A program made the translations under genes and the position numbers. The notes under the pieces are model-generated. The model was not told the DNA's origin and made no database searches. It saw nothing but the letters and a program-made list of their open reading frames with translations. From positions 1 through 9,442 of the forward strand of contig CATMNW010000073.1 of NCBI GenBank assembly GCA_950071875.1: 9,442 nt of DNA. Reading direction: 5' to 3'. The DNA comes from an uncultured Erythrobacteraceae bacterium (GTDB lineage: Bacteria > Pseudomonadota > Alphaproteobacteria > Sphingomonadales > Sphingomonadaceae). This document shows positions 1 to 6,220 of the stretch, piece by piece; within the stretch, counting starts at the first letter, position 1, and every line of letters starts with the position of its first letter.

Positions 1-1208
1 CGCGTGCTCAGCACATAATGCAGTTTGAGGAAATCGACCACCCGGGCCCAGCGGTATAGGAACAAGGTATTGAACCTGTCCGCAAGCGGTTGCAGTGCTG
101 CGGGACTGTGCGGATACCCTTCGGCCAGCGCCTTCAGCGACAATTCGATCAACACGATGGCCGAGGCTTCGAGCGGTTCGATAAATCCTGCCGACAGCCC
201 GATCGCCAAGACATTCTTCTTCCAGAATTCTTCGCGGTGACCGGTCGCAAACTGCAGTTTGCGCGGTTCCAGCCCGGCTGTATCGGCGCCAGGCACGCTG
301 GCTTCGACATATTCCGTCAGCACACGCGCTGCAGCATCGTCGGTCATGAAGCGCGATGAATAGACGCAGCCAATCCCGCGTCGGGTTGGCAGGCCGATAT
401 CCCAAAGCCACCCGGCTTCATGCGCCGTCCCGATTGTCTGCGACGCGACAGGGCTGCCCGGTTCGACGGGCACCTGCACGGCAAGGGCGCGATCGTTGAA
501 GGATACGTCTGAACGATCGATCCAGCGCGATCCCATTTGCTCCCCGATCAGCCGGGCCGCCATGCCGGTGCAATCGATGAAGAAATCGCCATCGACATGG
601 CCGCCGTCTTGCAAGACCACCCGTTCGAGCAAGCCGTCGGCATCGGTTTCCAATTGCGTCACGCGGGCCTGGATATGTCGCACGCGCAAATTGCTTACGG
701 CATGATCGGCCAGCAGAGCGACCAGCTTGCCCGCATCTAGGTGGTAACCGTAATTCAGAGCCCCGGCATAAGGGGGCATGGTCCGCTGGCGCGGCGCAAG
801 GTCACGGTCGCAGATCGAAGCCTGTGCGCACAGCGCCTCGGCGAAGGGGGCGGGATCCGAAACTGCCTGCCAGGCCGCAAGCAACTGCGCGACATGACCG
901 GGTGCAGGCGGCGTATAGGGATGGTGGTAATTGTCCCCTTCGGAACCGTCGACCCAGCCATCGAACCGTGAGCCCTGTTTGAAGGACGCATCGCATTTCC
1001 GGAGGAATTCGGACTCGTCGATGCCGATGGTGGCAAGCGTATCGCGCAGCGTCGGCCAGCTTCCCTCGCCCACGCCGATTGTCGGGATATCGGGCGCTTC
1101 GACCAGCGTGACTTCAAGCTGAGGCAGACGCGCAGCCATGACACAGGCGGAAAGCCAACCGGCCGTCCCGCCGCCCACGATTACCAGCCTGTTGAAATCG
1201 GAAGCCAT
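1..1208 (-). CDS. Flavin-dependent tryptophan-halogenase family protein (3' end outside window)
   Basis: Members of the PrnA/RebH family use FADH2, O2 and halide to halogenate indole or other electron-rich rings; here the substrate is unknown. The visible 402 residues start MASDFNRLVIVGGGTAGW, with the FAD-binding GGGTAG at 12-17. Lys77 (in ASFKQGSRF) lines up with the catalytic Lys79 of PrnA, and Glu347 (in FIEPLEAS) with Glu346. The second family motif, WxWxIP, reads WLWDIG (267-272), so the Pro is Gly. The family is usually about 500-540 residues, so roughly the last 100 are missing at the window edge. I chose ATG 1208; an in-frame ATG at 1223 is possible, with a stop just above it, and neither has a strong ribosome site. 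It lies 116 bases downstream of the TonB receptor on the same strand, behind a terminator-like hairpin. Similar halogenases are known next to TonB receptors in sphingomonads, caulobacters and xanthomonads, usually with no proven native substrate. Confidence 0.9.
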   Translation of the reverse strand, partial: MASDFNRLVIVGGGTAGWLSACVMAARLPQLEVTLVEAPDIPTIGVGEGSWPTLRDTLATIGIDESEFLRKCDASFKQGSRFDGWVDGSEGDNYHHPYTPPAPGHVAQLLAAWQAVSDPAPFAEALCAQASICDRDLAPRQRTMPPYAGALNYGYHLDAGKLVALLADHAVSNLRVRHIQARVTQLETDADGLLERVVLQDGGHVDGDFFIDCTGMAARLIGEQMGSRWIDRSDVSFNDRALAVQVPVEPGSPVASQTIGTAHEAGWLWDIGLPTRRGIGCVYSSRFMTDDAAARVLTEYVEASVPGADTAGLEPRKLQFATGHREEFWKKNVLAIGLSAGFIEPLEASAIVLIELSLKALAEGYPHSPAALQPLADRFNTLFLYRWARVVDFLKLHYVLST

Positions 1209-1242
1209 ATGTCCACGCGCCATACCTGCTCATCGCGGCGGA

Positions 1243-1288
1243 GACAAAGAAAGAGCCGCACTGCCCGGCAGCGCGGCTCTTTCTTGTC
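1243..1288 (-). terminator. Strong intercistronic hairpin, intrinsic-terminator-like
   Basis: An inverted repeat pairs 1243-1259 with 1273-1288 (core GAAAGAGCCGC / GCGGCTCTTTC), with a single bulged base and a short loop that can itself pair CTGC/GCAG. Read on the minus strand, it follows the receptor stop and gives a GC stem ending in TCTTTCTTTG. Read on the plus strand, it ends in TCTTTCTTG, so it could work in both directions. It lies between the receptor and the halogenase and may end or attenuate the receptor transcript. Confidence 0.65.
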
Positions 1289-1298
1289 CCTGAAGGAA

Positions 1299-1318
1299 GG
1301 GGCCGCGCCGGCGGCCCC
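1299..1318 (-). terminator. GC hairpin just after the receptor stop codon
   Basis: A perfect 8-bp stem (GGGGCCGC / GCGGCCCC) closes a 4-base loop, six bases past the receptor stop on the minus strand. It is followed by TTCCTT rather than a clean T run, so it looks more like a mRNA 3'-end stabiliser or the first half of a tandem terminator with the hairpin at 1243-1288 than an independent terminator. Confidence 0.45.
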
Positions 1319-1324
1319 GCCCGA

Positions 1325-4300
1325 TCAGAAGGAGAAGCGAAGGCCCGCTGCATAACGCGGAGCGCCGCGGTATGCGAAGAAGGTCTCGTTCTCGTTGCGG
1401 CGGAAACCCTTAAGGTTTTCGCCGGTCAGGTTGATCCCTTCGACGAAGGCGGTGAGGCCGAAGTCGAATTCGTAGGATGCACTGGCATCGATCTGCCAGT
1501 ACTCGTCACGATAGAACGGATTGGTCGGGTTCTGGCTGTAACCGGCCAGGAACTTGTCGCGCCAGTTCCACGCCACACGGGCCTGGAACGGACCCTTGTC
1601 GTAGAACACCACGGCGTTGGCACTGTCCGACAGACCGACAAGCGCAAACTGCGGGATGCGATAGGGCTGGGTGTTGTCGAACTTCGCATCGCCATTGACG
1701 ATGGTGTAGTTCAGGATGACACCGAACCCGGTTTCCCAGAAGCTGTGCTGCAGTGCGAATTCGAAACCGTCGATCGTGGCGGTCTGGTCGGAATTGCCCG
1801 GCAGCGTCAGGTCGGCGCTGAGCGGTGCGTCTTCCGGCAGCCCCAGGATGCGGGTCACGCCGTTGACGACCTCGGTCGTCTCGGGGAAGTTCGCGATGAT
1901 GTAGGCGCGGATGCTTTCGTTGTTTGCATCGGCCCCCAGCGCAGCACGGGCTGCATCGGCACGCGGTCCGTTATACGGGTTGGTAATCCCGTCGATAAAG
2001 GTCTGCCTGCTGCCGCTGCTGTCGATGTAGTTCTTCACGTTCTTGCGGAAGTAACCGACCGACAGATAGCTTTCGGGACCGTAATACCATTCGGCCGAGA
2101 CATCGAAGTTTTCCGACTTGAAGGGCAGCAGGCTGGGATTGCCCTGGCTGCCTTCAGCCCCGTCCTGACGGAAGAGCGGTGCGTAGCTCAGACCGGCTTC
2201 GAGGTTGTTGTAGGTCGGGCGCGTGATGGTGTGGCTGTACGATGCACGCAGGACGACATCGCGGATCGGCTCGATATCGAAATCGAAGTTCGGCAGCCAG
2301 ACATCGTATCCACCCCGGACCCTCGTGTATTCGAGGTTGTCGTTGTCGAGTTCGAGATAGAACTCGTTGGGGGCAGCCCAGTACGAACCGATAACAGTCG
2401 GAACCAGCGCGGTGGAATCGACGATGGTGTCTTCATAGCGCAAGCCGGCGATCAGGTTGGCCTGACCGGCACCGATATCGAAGGAGAAGTTGGCTTCCAC
2501 GAAGGGCGCCAGGGTCTTCTCCGAAATCCGGCGATCCGTCGTCGGGTTTGCAAGGCAGGTTCCGGAAATCGCGGTGCCGGCACCGGGGTTGCTGCAGATG
2601 CCGAAGCTGTCTTCCAGCAGGTTCACCATGCGCTCTACGTCGAATCCGTAGAATTCCTGGATGATATTGGGATTGTCGACCCCGTCCAATCCACGGAAGG
2701 CTTCGGGAACGCTGATCGGGAAGAAGATATCGTCGGGAATATCCGCCGGCGAACCGATGCCGCCCCATGTTTCGTTCTGCAGGAAGCCGTAGGCCGACTT
2801 GACCTTGTGTCGTGTGTAGGAGACGCCGAAATCGAGGCTCTCGAGGAAGCCGAGATCGGCTTCCCAGTTACCGTTCAGCTGGACCTGGTCGATATCGTCG
2901 CGGAAGTAGGCGTTGCGGAACGCGCTACCCGTAGCAAAACGCTGCGAGATATCGTTCGAATCTACGCCCGCCGCATTCACATAGGAAATGACCGGCAGGT
3001 AGCTGTCGAAGTCGATCCGCTGTTCCTGCACGCCGAACACGGCGGTGCCGACCGAAACGCTCGATCCGTAAGGCAGGGTCGGCTTGGATTCCGCGCTCGA
3101 GCTGTGCGCGTCGAGCACCCAGGTAAGCCCGCCCGGAGCTTCCCATTCCAGGTTGAAGCCGATCGACTTGTTGATGGAACGGTTGGCGGTCAGCGATCCG
3201 GAGTAGGAAAGATCGGTCGGCGCGCCGCCGAAGTTTTCCGAATAGAAGATCGGGCCTGCTGCCGGGCCATCGGTCCAGGCGCTGGAAGTGTCGCCGTGGT
3301 TGAACCACACACCGACCGAGCTCTGGCGGGCTTCGACGGTGTTCTGCGAGAAGGTGTAATCGACGGTAGCGGTCAGGCCATCGACGACTTCATACTGCAG
3401 CACCGCCTGGCCGTTGATACGTTCGCGGCTGATGTCGGTTACGTTGTACGATCCGTTCTGCGGGACGGCATAGACATCGTCCGGCCCGGGGCGGTTCTGA
3501 ACGTTTTCCTCGGGACGGCCGCACACGCTGCCCCATTCGTTTTCGTAGCTGTTGCCCAGCGAATCCACGCCGCCGCAGCCCAGGTAACCGTCGCGCCAGT
3601 CGGTGGCGTACTGGTTGAAGCCCGATTTGCGCTTCTGGTAGCTGCCGGTAATCGCGATACCGATGCGGTCGTCGGCGAAAGTGGTCGACAGGATGCCCGA
3701 TACTTCGGGGGTGATGTCGACATCGCCGTTCTGGGATTCGTCGTAGACACCCTTGACCGCGATGCTGCCCTTCAGGCCGGGATCGTCCAGCGGGCGCGGG
3801 GTGCGGATGTTGATTGTCGAACCGATGCCACCCGAAGGCACGGTAGCGCGGCCGGTCTTGTAGACTTCGACAGCAGCGACAGCTTCGGAAGCAAGGTTGC
3901 CGAAGTCGAACGAACGCGAGGACGGCGCGCTCGCACCGTCGCCCAGCGTCGAGGTTGGCATCTGGCGGCCGTTGAGGGTCACCAGGTTATATTCCGGCCC
4001 GAAACCACGCACGGTGACGCGCGCGCCTTCGCCGTTATCGCGGTCGATCGACACGCCCGTGATACGCTGCAGCGATTCGGCGAGGTTGGTGTCGGGGAAC
4101 TTGCCGATATCCTCGGCGCTGATCGCATCGACGACGCCCTGGCCGTCGCGCTTGATGTTCATCGATTCGCGAAGACTTGCGCGGATGCCTGAAACGATGA
4201 TGACGTTGTCATCGCCTTGAACGACCTGTTCGGCCGCTTCCTCGTCGGCAGTGGCGTCCTGCGCAAAGGCGAGGGGCGCGCTTGCACCCATCGCGACGAC

Positions 4301-4351
4301 CGAAGCGCCGGCCATGAACCGCACAAGCGAAGGCTTGCTCTCAAATTTCAT
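1325..4351 (-). CDS. TonB-dependent outer-membrane receptor
   Basis: This is a 1008-residue gated outer-membrane pore that imports a bulky or scarce substrate with energy from TonB-ExbBD. Residues 1-30 form a signal peptide ending LAFA, with likely cleavage before QD. A possible TonB box is NVIIVSG (50-55 region). The plug domain (about 70-190) contains DIGKFPDTNLAESLQRITGV, VRGFGPEYN, TLNGRQ and SGGIGSTINIRTPRPL. The rest is the beta-barrel, ending in LRFSF with the terminal Phe used in barrel assembly. Two close cysteine pairs (259/277 and 586/599) sit in likely outer loops and may form disulfides. The plug wording fits the large Xanthomonas/Caulobacter/sphingomonad receptor class (TIGR01782 type), often tied to carbohydrate or plant-compound uptake; the ligand cannot be read from sequence. 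I chose ATG 4351 over an upstream in-frame ATG at 4414 because it follows GGGAGGAG and begins the signal peptide. Confidence 0.95.
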   Translation of the reverse strand: MKFESKPSLVRFMAGASVVAMGASAPLAFAQDATADEEAAEQVVQGDDNVIIVSGIRASLRESMNIKRDGQGVVDAISAEDIGKFPDTNLAESLQRITGVSIDRDNGEGARVTVRGFGPEYNLVTLNGRQMPTSTLGDGASAPSSRSFDFGNLASEAVAAVEVYKTGRATVPSGGIGSTINIRTPRPLDDPGLKGSIAVKGVYDESQNGDVDITPEVSGILSTTFADDRIGIAITGSYQKRKSGFNQYATDWRDGYLGCGGVDSLGNSYENEWGSVCGRPEENVQNRPGPDDVYAVPQNGSYNVTDISRERINGQAVLQYEVVDGLTATVDYTFSQNTVEARQSSVGVWFNHGDTSSAWTDGPAAGPIFYSENFGGAPTDLSYSGSLTANRSINKSIGFNLEWEAPGGLTWVLDAHSSSAESKPTLPYGSSVSVGTAVFGVQEQRIDFDSYLPVISYVNAAGVDSNDISQRFATGSAFRNAYFRDDIDQVQLNGNWEADLGFLESLDFGVSYTRHKVKSAYGFLQNETWGGIGSPADIPDDIFFPISVPEAFRGLDGVDNPNIIQEFYGFDVERMVNLLEDSFGICSNPGAGTAISGTCLANPTTDRRISEKTLAPFVEANFSFDIGAGQANLIAGLRYEDTIVDSTALVPTVIGSYWAAPNEFYLELDNDNLEYTRVRGGYDVWLPNFDFDIEPIRDVVLRASYSHTITRPTYNNLEAGLSYAPLFRQDGAEGSQGNPSLLPFKSENFDVSAEWYYGPESYLSVGYFRKNVKNYIDSSGSRQTFIDGITNPYNGPRADAARAALGADANNESIRAYIIANFPETTEVVNGVTRILGLPEDAPLSADLTLPGNSDQTATIDGFEFALQHSFWETGFGVILNYTIVNGDAKFDNTQPYRIPQFALVGLSDSANAVVFYDKGPFQARVAWNWRDKFLAGYSQNPTNPFYRDEYWQIDASASYEFDFGLTAFVEGINLTGENLKGFRRNENETFFAYRGAPRYAAGLRFSF

Positions 4352-4359
4352 TGATGTTT

Positions 4360-4367
4360 CTCCTCCC
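4360..4367 (-). promoter_or_regulatory. Ribosome binding site fixing the receptor start
   Basis: On the minus strand GGGAGGAG lies 8 bases before ATG 4351. The in-frame ATG at 4414, 21 codons upstream, lies inside the operator palindrome and has no such site, and the added residues would spoil the signal peptide. Confidence 0.85.
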
Positions 4368-4402
4368 AGAGACATGCATCTACCGCGCATGACATTCCTG
4401 AT

Positions 4403-4414
4403 GTGAACGTTCAC
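4403..4414. promoter_or_regulatory. Operator-like palindrome 1 (LacI-family type)
   Basis: GTGAACGTTCAC is a perfect 12-bp palindrome with a central CG, the symmetry typical of LacI-family operators. It lies about 52-63 bases above the receptor start. A second, near-identical copy is centred 18 bp away. The regulator gene is not in this window, and the family assignment is inferred from the motif form only. Confidence 0.5.
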
Positions 4415-4440
4415 CTACTTGTTAACGTTCACTTGGTCAA
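4412..4440 (-). promoter_or_regulatory. Possible receptor promoter
   Basis: TTGACC (4440-4435 on the minus strand) is a good -35 element. At a 17-base spacing the -10 would be TAGGTG, which is poor, so only the -35 is persuasive. The second operator-like palindrome occupies the spacer. Confidence 0.3.
4421..4432. promoter_or_regulatory. Operator-like palindrome 2 (LacI-family type)
   Basis: GTTAACGTTCAC differs by one base from the perfect palindrome at 4403-4414 and is centred exactly 18 bp from it. It lies directly downstream of the possible minus-strand -35 (4440-4435) and overlaps the possible plus-strand -35 (4428-4433), so a bound repressor could silence both directions. Confidence 0.5.
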
Positions 4441-4456
4441 TCGTGCGACTTAAATT
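4428..4456 (+). promoter_or_regulatory. Possible promoter of the flavin reductase operon
   Basis: TTCACT (4428-4433) and TAAATT (4451-4456) are separated by 17 bases, each matching the sigma-70 consensus at four of six positions. The -35 overlaps operator-like palindrome 2. Transcription would begin near 4463, inside another palindrome (4460-4469). This is a weak prediction. Confidence 0.25.
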
Positions 4457-4459
4457 GAT

Positions 4460-4469
4460 CATACGTATG
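4460..4469. promoter_or_regulatory. Palindrome CATACGTATG
   Basis: A perfect 10-bp palindrome lies at the place where the plus-strand transcript would start. It differs in sequence from the GTGAACGTTCAC pair, so a second regulator is possible. It is short enough to occur by chance. Confidence 0.3.
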
Positions 4470-4494
4470 CAACAATGTGGCAAAGGAGTTGCAA

Positions 4495-4608
4495 ATGCCC
4501 GCGTGCGGGCAGTCCCCGGTTTTCGGCGGATTTTTCGGGAATGGTTGCCCAATCGGGCGGGCCACCCTAGCTGGACGTCATCATGTTCGACCCGCAAGCA
4601 TTCCGTGA
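4495..4608 (+). CDS. Possible 37-codon leader ORF overlapping the flavin reductase start
   Basis: ATG 4495 lies six bases after AAAGGAG (4482-4488), the best plus-strand ribosome site in this control region. It opens a 37-codon frame starting MPACGQSPVFGG and ending PASIP, with stop at 4606-4608. It is out of frame with the reductase and overlaps its first 26 bases. A perfect TGCCCGC/GCGGGCA hairpin (4496-4511) covers its first codons. The peptide resembles no family I know and shows no run of a single regulatory amino acid. It could be a leader that couples translation to the reductase, whose own ATG has a weak site, or the good ribosome site could be chance. Confidence 0.3.
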   Translation: MPACGQSPVFGGFFGNGCPIGRATLAGRHHVRPASIP

Positions 4609-5173
4609 CGCATTGGGCAGCTTCGTAACCGGCGTCACCATCGTGACCGCGCGGGACGGGCAGGGCAGGCCTTTCGGGTTGACGGCCAACAGCTTCAATT
4701 CGGTCAGCCTAGACCCGCCCATGGTCTTGTGGAGCCTGTCGCTGAAGTCCGGCTCGCTACCCGTGTTCCGCGATGCGGAAAACTGGGCCGTCCACGTACT
4801 GGCCGCCGACCAGCAGGACATGTCCGACAGGTTCGCAAGGCCCGGCAAGGACAAGTTCGCCGGCCTTGGCGACGATGACGGGCCCGAGGGTGCGCCGTTG
4901 CTGCCCGGCTACGCCGCACGCTTCGGTTGCCGCGCGCGGTTCGAATACGAAGGCGGGGACCATGCGATCTTCCTTGGCGAAGTGGTAGATTTCGAACGCC
5001 GCGAGGCTGATCCGCTGATCTATCACGGCGGCAGCTACGGCCGGGTGCAAAGGCGCCTGTCACACGAAAACCTGGAGCGCGAAGGCCTGGCCGAGCGCAA
5101 GGGCGCCGACCTTTCCCTTACGGCCAGCGGCGAAGAGTTGCTGTCAGCGCTCGGGGCGTTGGCGAAGCGCTAG
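4583..5173 (+). CDS. Flavin reductase (NAD(P)H:FMN/FAD oxidoreductase) with a C-terminal tail
   Basis: Members of this family (FMN_red-like split-barrel reductases, such as HpaC and PrnF) reduce free flavin with NAD(P)H and hand it to a partner monooxygenase or halogenase. The 196-residue protein has the flavin-binding stretch GLTANSFNSVSLDPP (32-46), GDHAIFLGEV (125-134) and PLIYHGGSYGR (144-154), in the family order. Typical members end near 160-175. Residues about 161-196 are an extra tail (EGLAERKGADLSLTASGEELL) that resembles the wing and last helix of a MarR winged helix. ATG 4583 is the first ATG after an in-frame TAG at 4568; its ribosome site is weak. No partner oxygenase follows on the same strand. 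The nearest enzyme needing reduced flavin is the halogenase across the divergent promoter. The gap to the next gene is 59 bases, so co-transcription is likely. Confidence 0.9.
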   Translation: MFDPQAFRDALGSFVTGVTIVTARDGQGRPFGLTANSFNSVSLDPPMVLWSLSLKSGSLPVFRDAENWAVHVLAADQQDMSDRFARPGKDKFAGLGDDDGPEGAPLLPGYAARFGCRARFEYEGGDHAIFLGEVVDFERREADPLIYHGGSYGRVQRRLSHENLEREGLAERKGADLSLTASGEELLSALGALAKR

Positions 5174-5232
5174 ACTCTGCACGCGAGCCTCGATACCAGT
5201 TGCGAAAAGCAACCAAGGGAAGAGGCGAAATC

Positions 5233-6207
5233 ATGAAAACCCGCATCACCGAAATGTTCGGTATCGAGCATCCGATCATCCAGGGCGGCATGCACTATGT
5301 CGGCTTTGCGGAAATGGCTGCCGCGGTATCCAATGCGGGCGGTCTCGGCATCATCACCGGCCTTACGCAGGGAACGCCCGAAAAGCTCGCCAACGAGATC
5401 GCTCGCTGCAAGGACATGACCGACAAGCCCTTCGGCGTGAACCTTACCTTCCTGCCGACGGTCAACGCGCCGGATTATCCGGGGCTGGTCAAGGCGATCA
5501 TTGATGGCGGCGTGAAGGCGGTGGAAACGGCCGGCAACAATCCCGCGCAAGTGCTTCCCTTCTTCAAGGACGCCGGGGTCAAGGTCATCCACAAGTGCAC
5601 CAGCGTGCGCCACAGCCTCAAAGCGCAGTCGATCGGCTGCGATGCCGTCAGCGTCGACGGTTTCGAATGCGGCGGCCACCCTGGCGAGGACGACATCCCC
5701 AACATGATCCTGCTGCCGCGCGCCGCGGACGAGCTGGAAATCCCCTTCGTTGCCAGCGGCGGCATGGCCGATGCGCGCAGCCTCGTGGCCAGCCTCGCCA
5801 TGGGTGCGGAAGGCATGAACATGGGCACGCGCTTCATCGCCACCCAGGAAGCGCCGGTCCACGAAAACGTGAAGAAGGCGATCGTCGCGGCATCCGAACT
5901 CGACACCCGTCTCGTCATGCGGCCCCTGCGCAATACCGAGCGTGTGATGACCAACGAGGCCGTCGAGCGCCTGCTCGAGAAGGAACGCAAGCTGGGCGCG
6001 GACCTGAAGTTCGAGGACATCATCGAGGAGGTCGCCGGCGTATATCCGCGGATCATGTCCGAAGGGGACATGGACGCAGGCGCATGGTCGTGCGGCATGG
6101 TCGCAGGGCTGATCAACGACATCCCGACCTGCAAGGAACTGATCGACGGGATCATGGCCGAAGCCGAAACCCTGATCCGCCAGCGCCTGACCGGCTTCCT
6201 CAACTAA
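5233..6207 (+). CDS. FMN-dependent NADH:quinone reductase, PA1024 type (nitronate monooxygenase superfamily)
   Basis: The 324-residue TIM-barrel flavoprotein belongs to the 2-nitropropane dioxygenase/NMO superfamily. Its details fit the branch of Pseudomonas aeruginosa PA1024, shown to be an NADH:quinone reductase without nitronate activity. Shared wording as I recall PA1024 includes HPIIQGGMHYVG (13-24), SNAGGLG (33-39), KPFGVNL (65-71), KVIHKCT (117-123), DGFECGGHPGEDDIP (142-156), ASGGMAD (174-180), NMGTRF (196-201) and MRPLRNT (229-235). His149 matches the active-site His of the superfamily, and the ASGG and MGTRF segments are the usual FMN-phosphate contacts. ATG 5233 follows GGGAAGAGG; an in-frame TTG at 5200 is less likely. 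A small GTTGC/GCAAC hairpin (5199-5213) precedes the ribosome site. It sits 13 bases before the acyl-CoA dehydrogenase, as in an operon. Family placement is firm; NQR rather than NMO is inferred from motifs. Confidence 0.9.
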   Translation: MKTRITEMFGIEHPIIQGGMHYVGFAEMAAAVSNAGGLGIITGLTQGTPEKLANEIARCKDMTDKPFGVNLTFLPTVNAPDYPGLVKAIIDGGVKAVETAGNNPAQVLPFFKDAGVKVIHKCTSVRHSLKAQSIGCDAVSVDGFECGGHPGEDDIPNMILLPRAADELEIPFVASGGMADARSLVASLAMGAEGMNMGTRFIATQEAPVHENVKKAIVAASELDTRLVMRPLRNTERVMTNEAVERLLEKERKLGADLKFEDIIEEVAGVYPRIMSEGDMDAGAWSCGMVAGLINDIPTCKELIDGIMAEAETLIRQRLTGFLN

Positions 6208-6220
6208 GGACCCGAAACCG

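Noticed and set aside
25..971. Several small plus-strand frames over the left edge
   Set aside because: All are antisense to the halogenase gene, which is open over the whole region and keeps its catalytic residues.
1745..4192. 815-codon open frame on the plus strand, opposite the TonB receptor
   Set aside because: It lies wholly antisense to an unmistakable receptor gene. Its protein is compositionally odd, matches no family I know and has no credible ribosome site. Long antisense frames are common opposite GC-rich genes.
4352..4414. 21-codon N-terminal extension of the receptor from ATG 4414
   Set aside because: The upstream ATG lies inside the operator palindrome without a ribosome site and would mask the signal peptide; ATG 4351 has a strong site.
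4495..4560. Amino-acid attenuator with a regulatory leader peptide
   Set aside because: The leader peptide has no run of one amino acid, and no terminator hairpin with a following T run was seen before the reductase; only simple coupling is kept as an option.
5170..5862. 230-codon minus-strand open frame (and the longer one at 5475-6203)
   Set aside because: Both are antisense to the NADH:quinone reductase gene and arise from codon bias.
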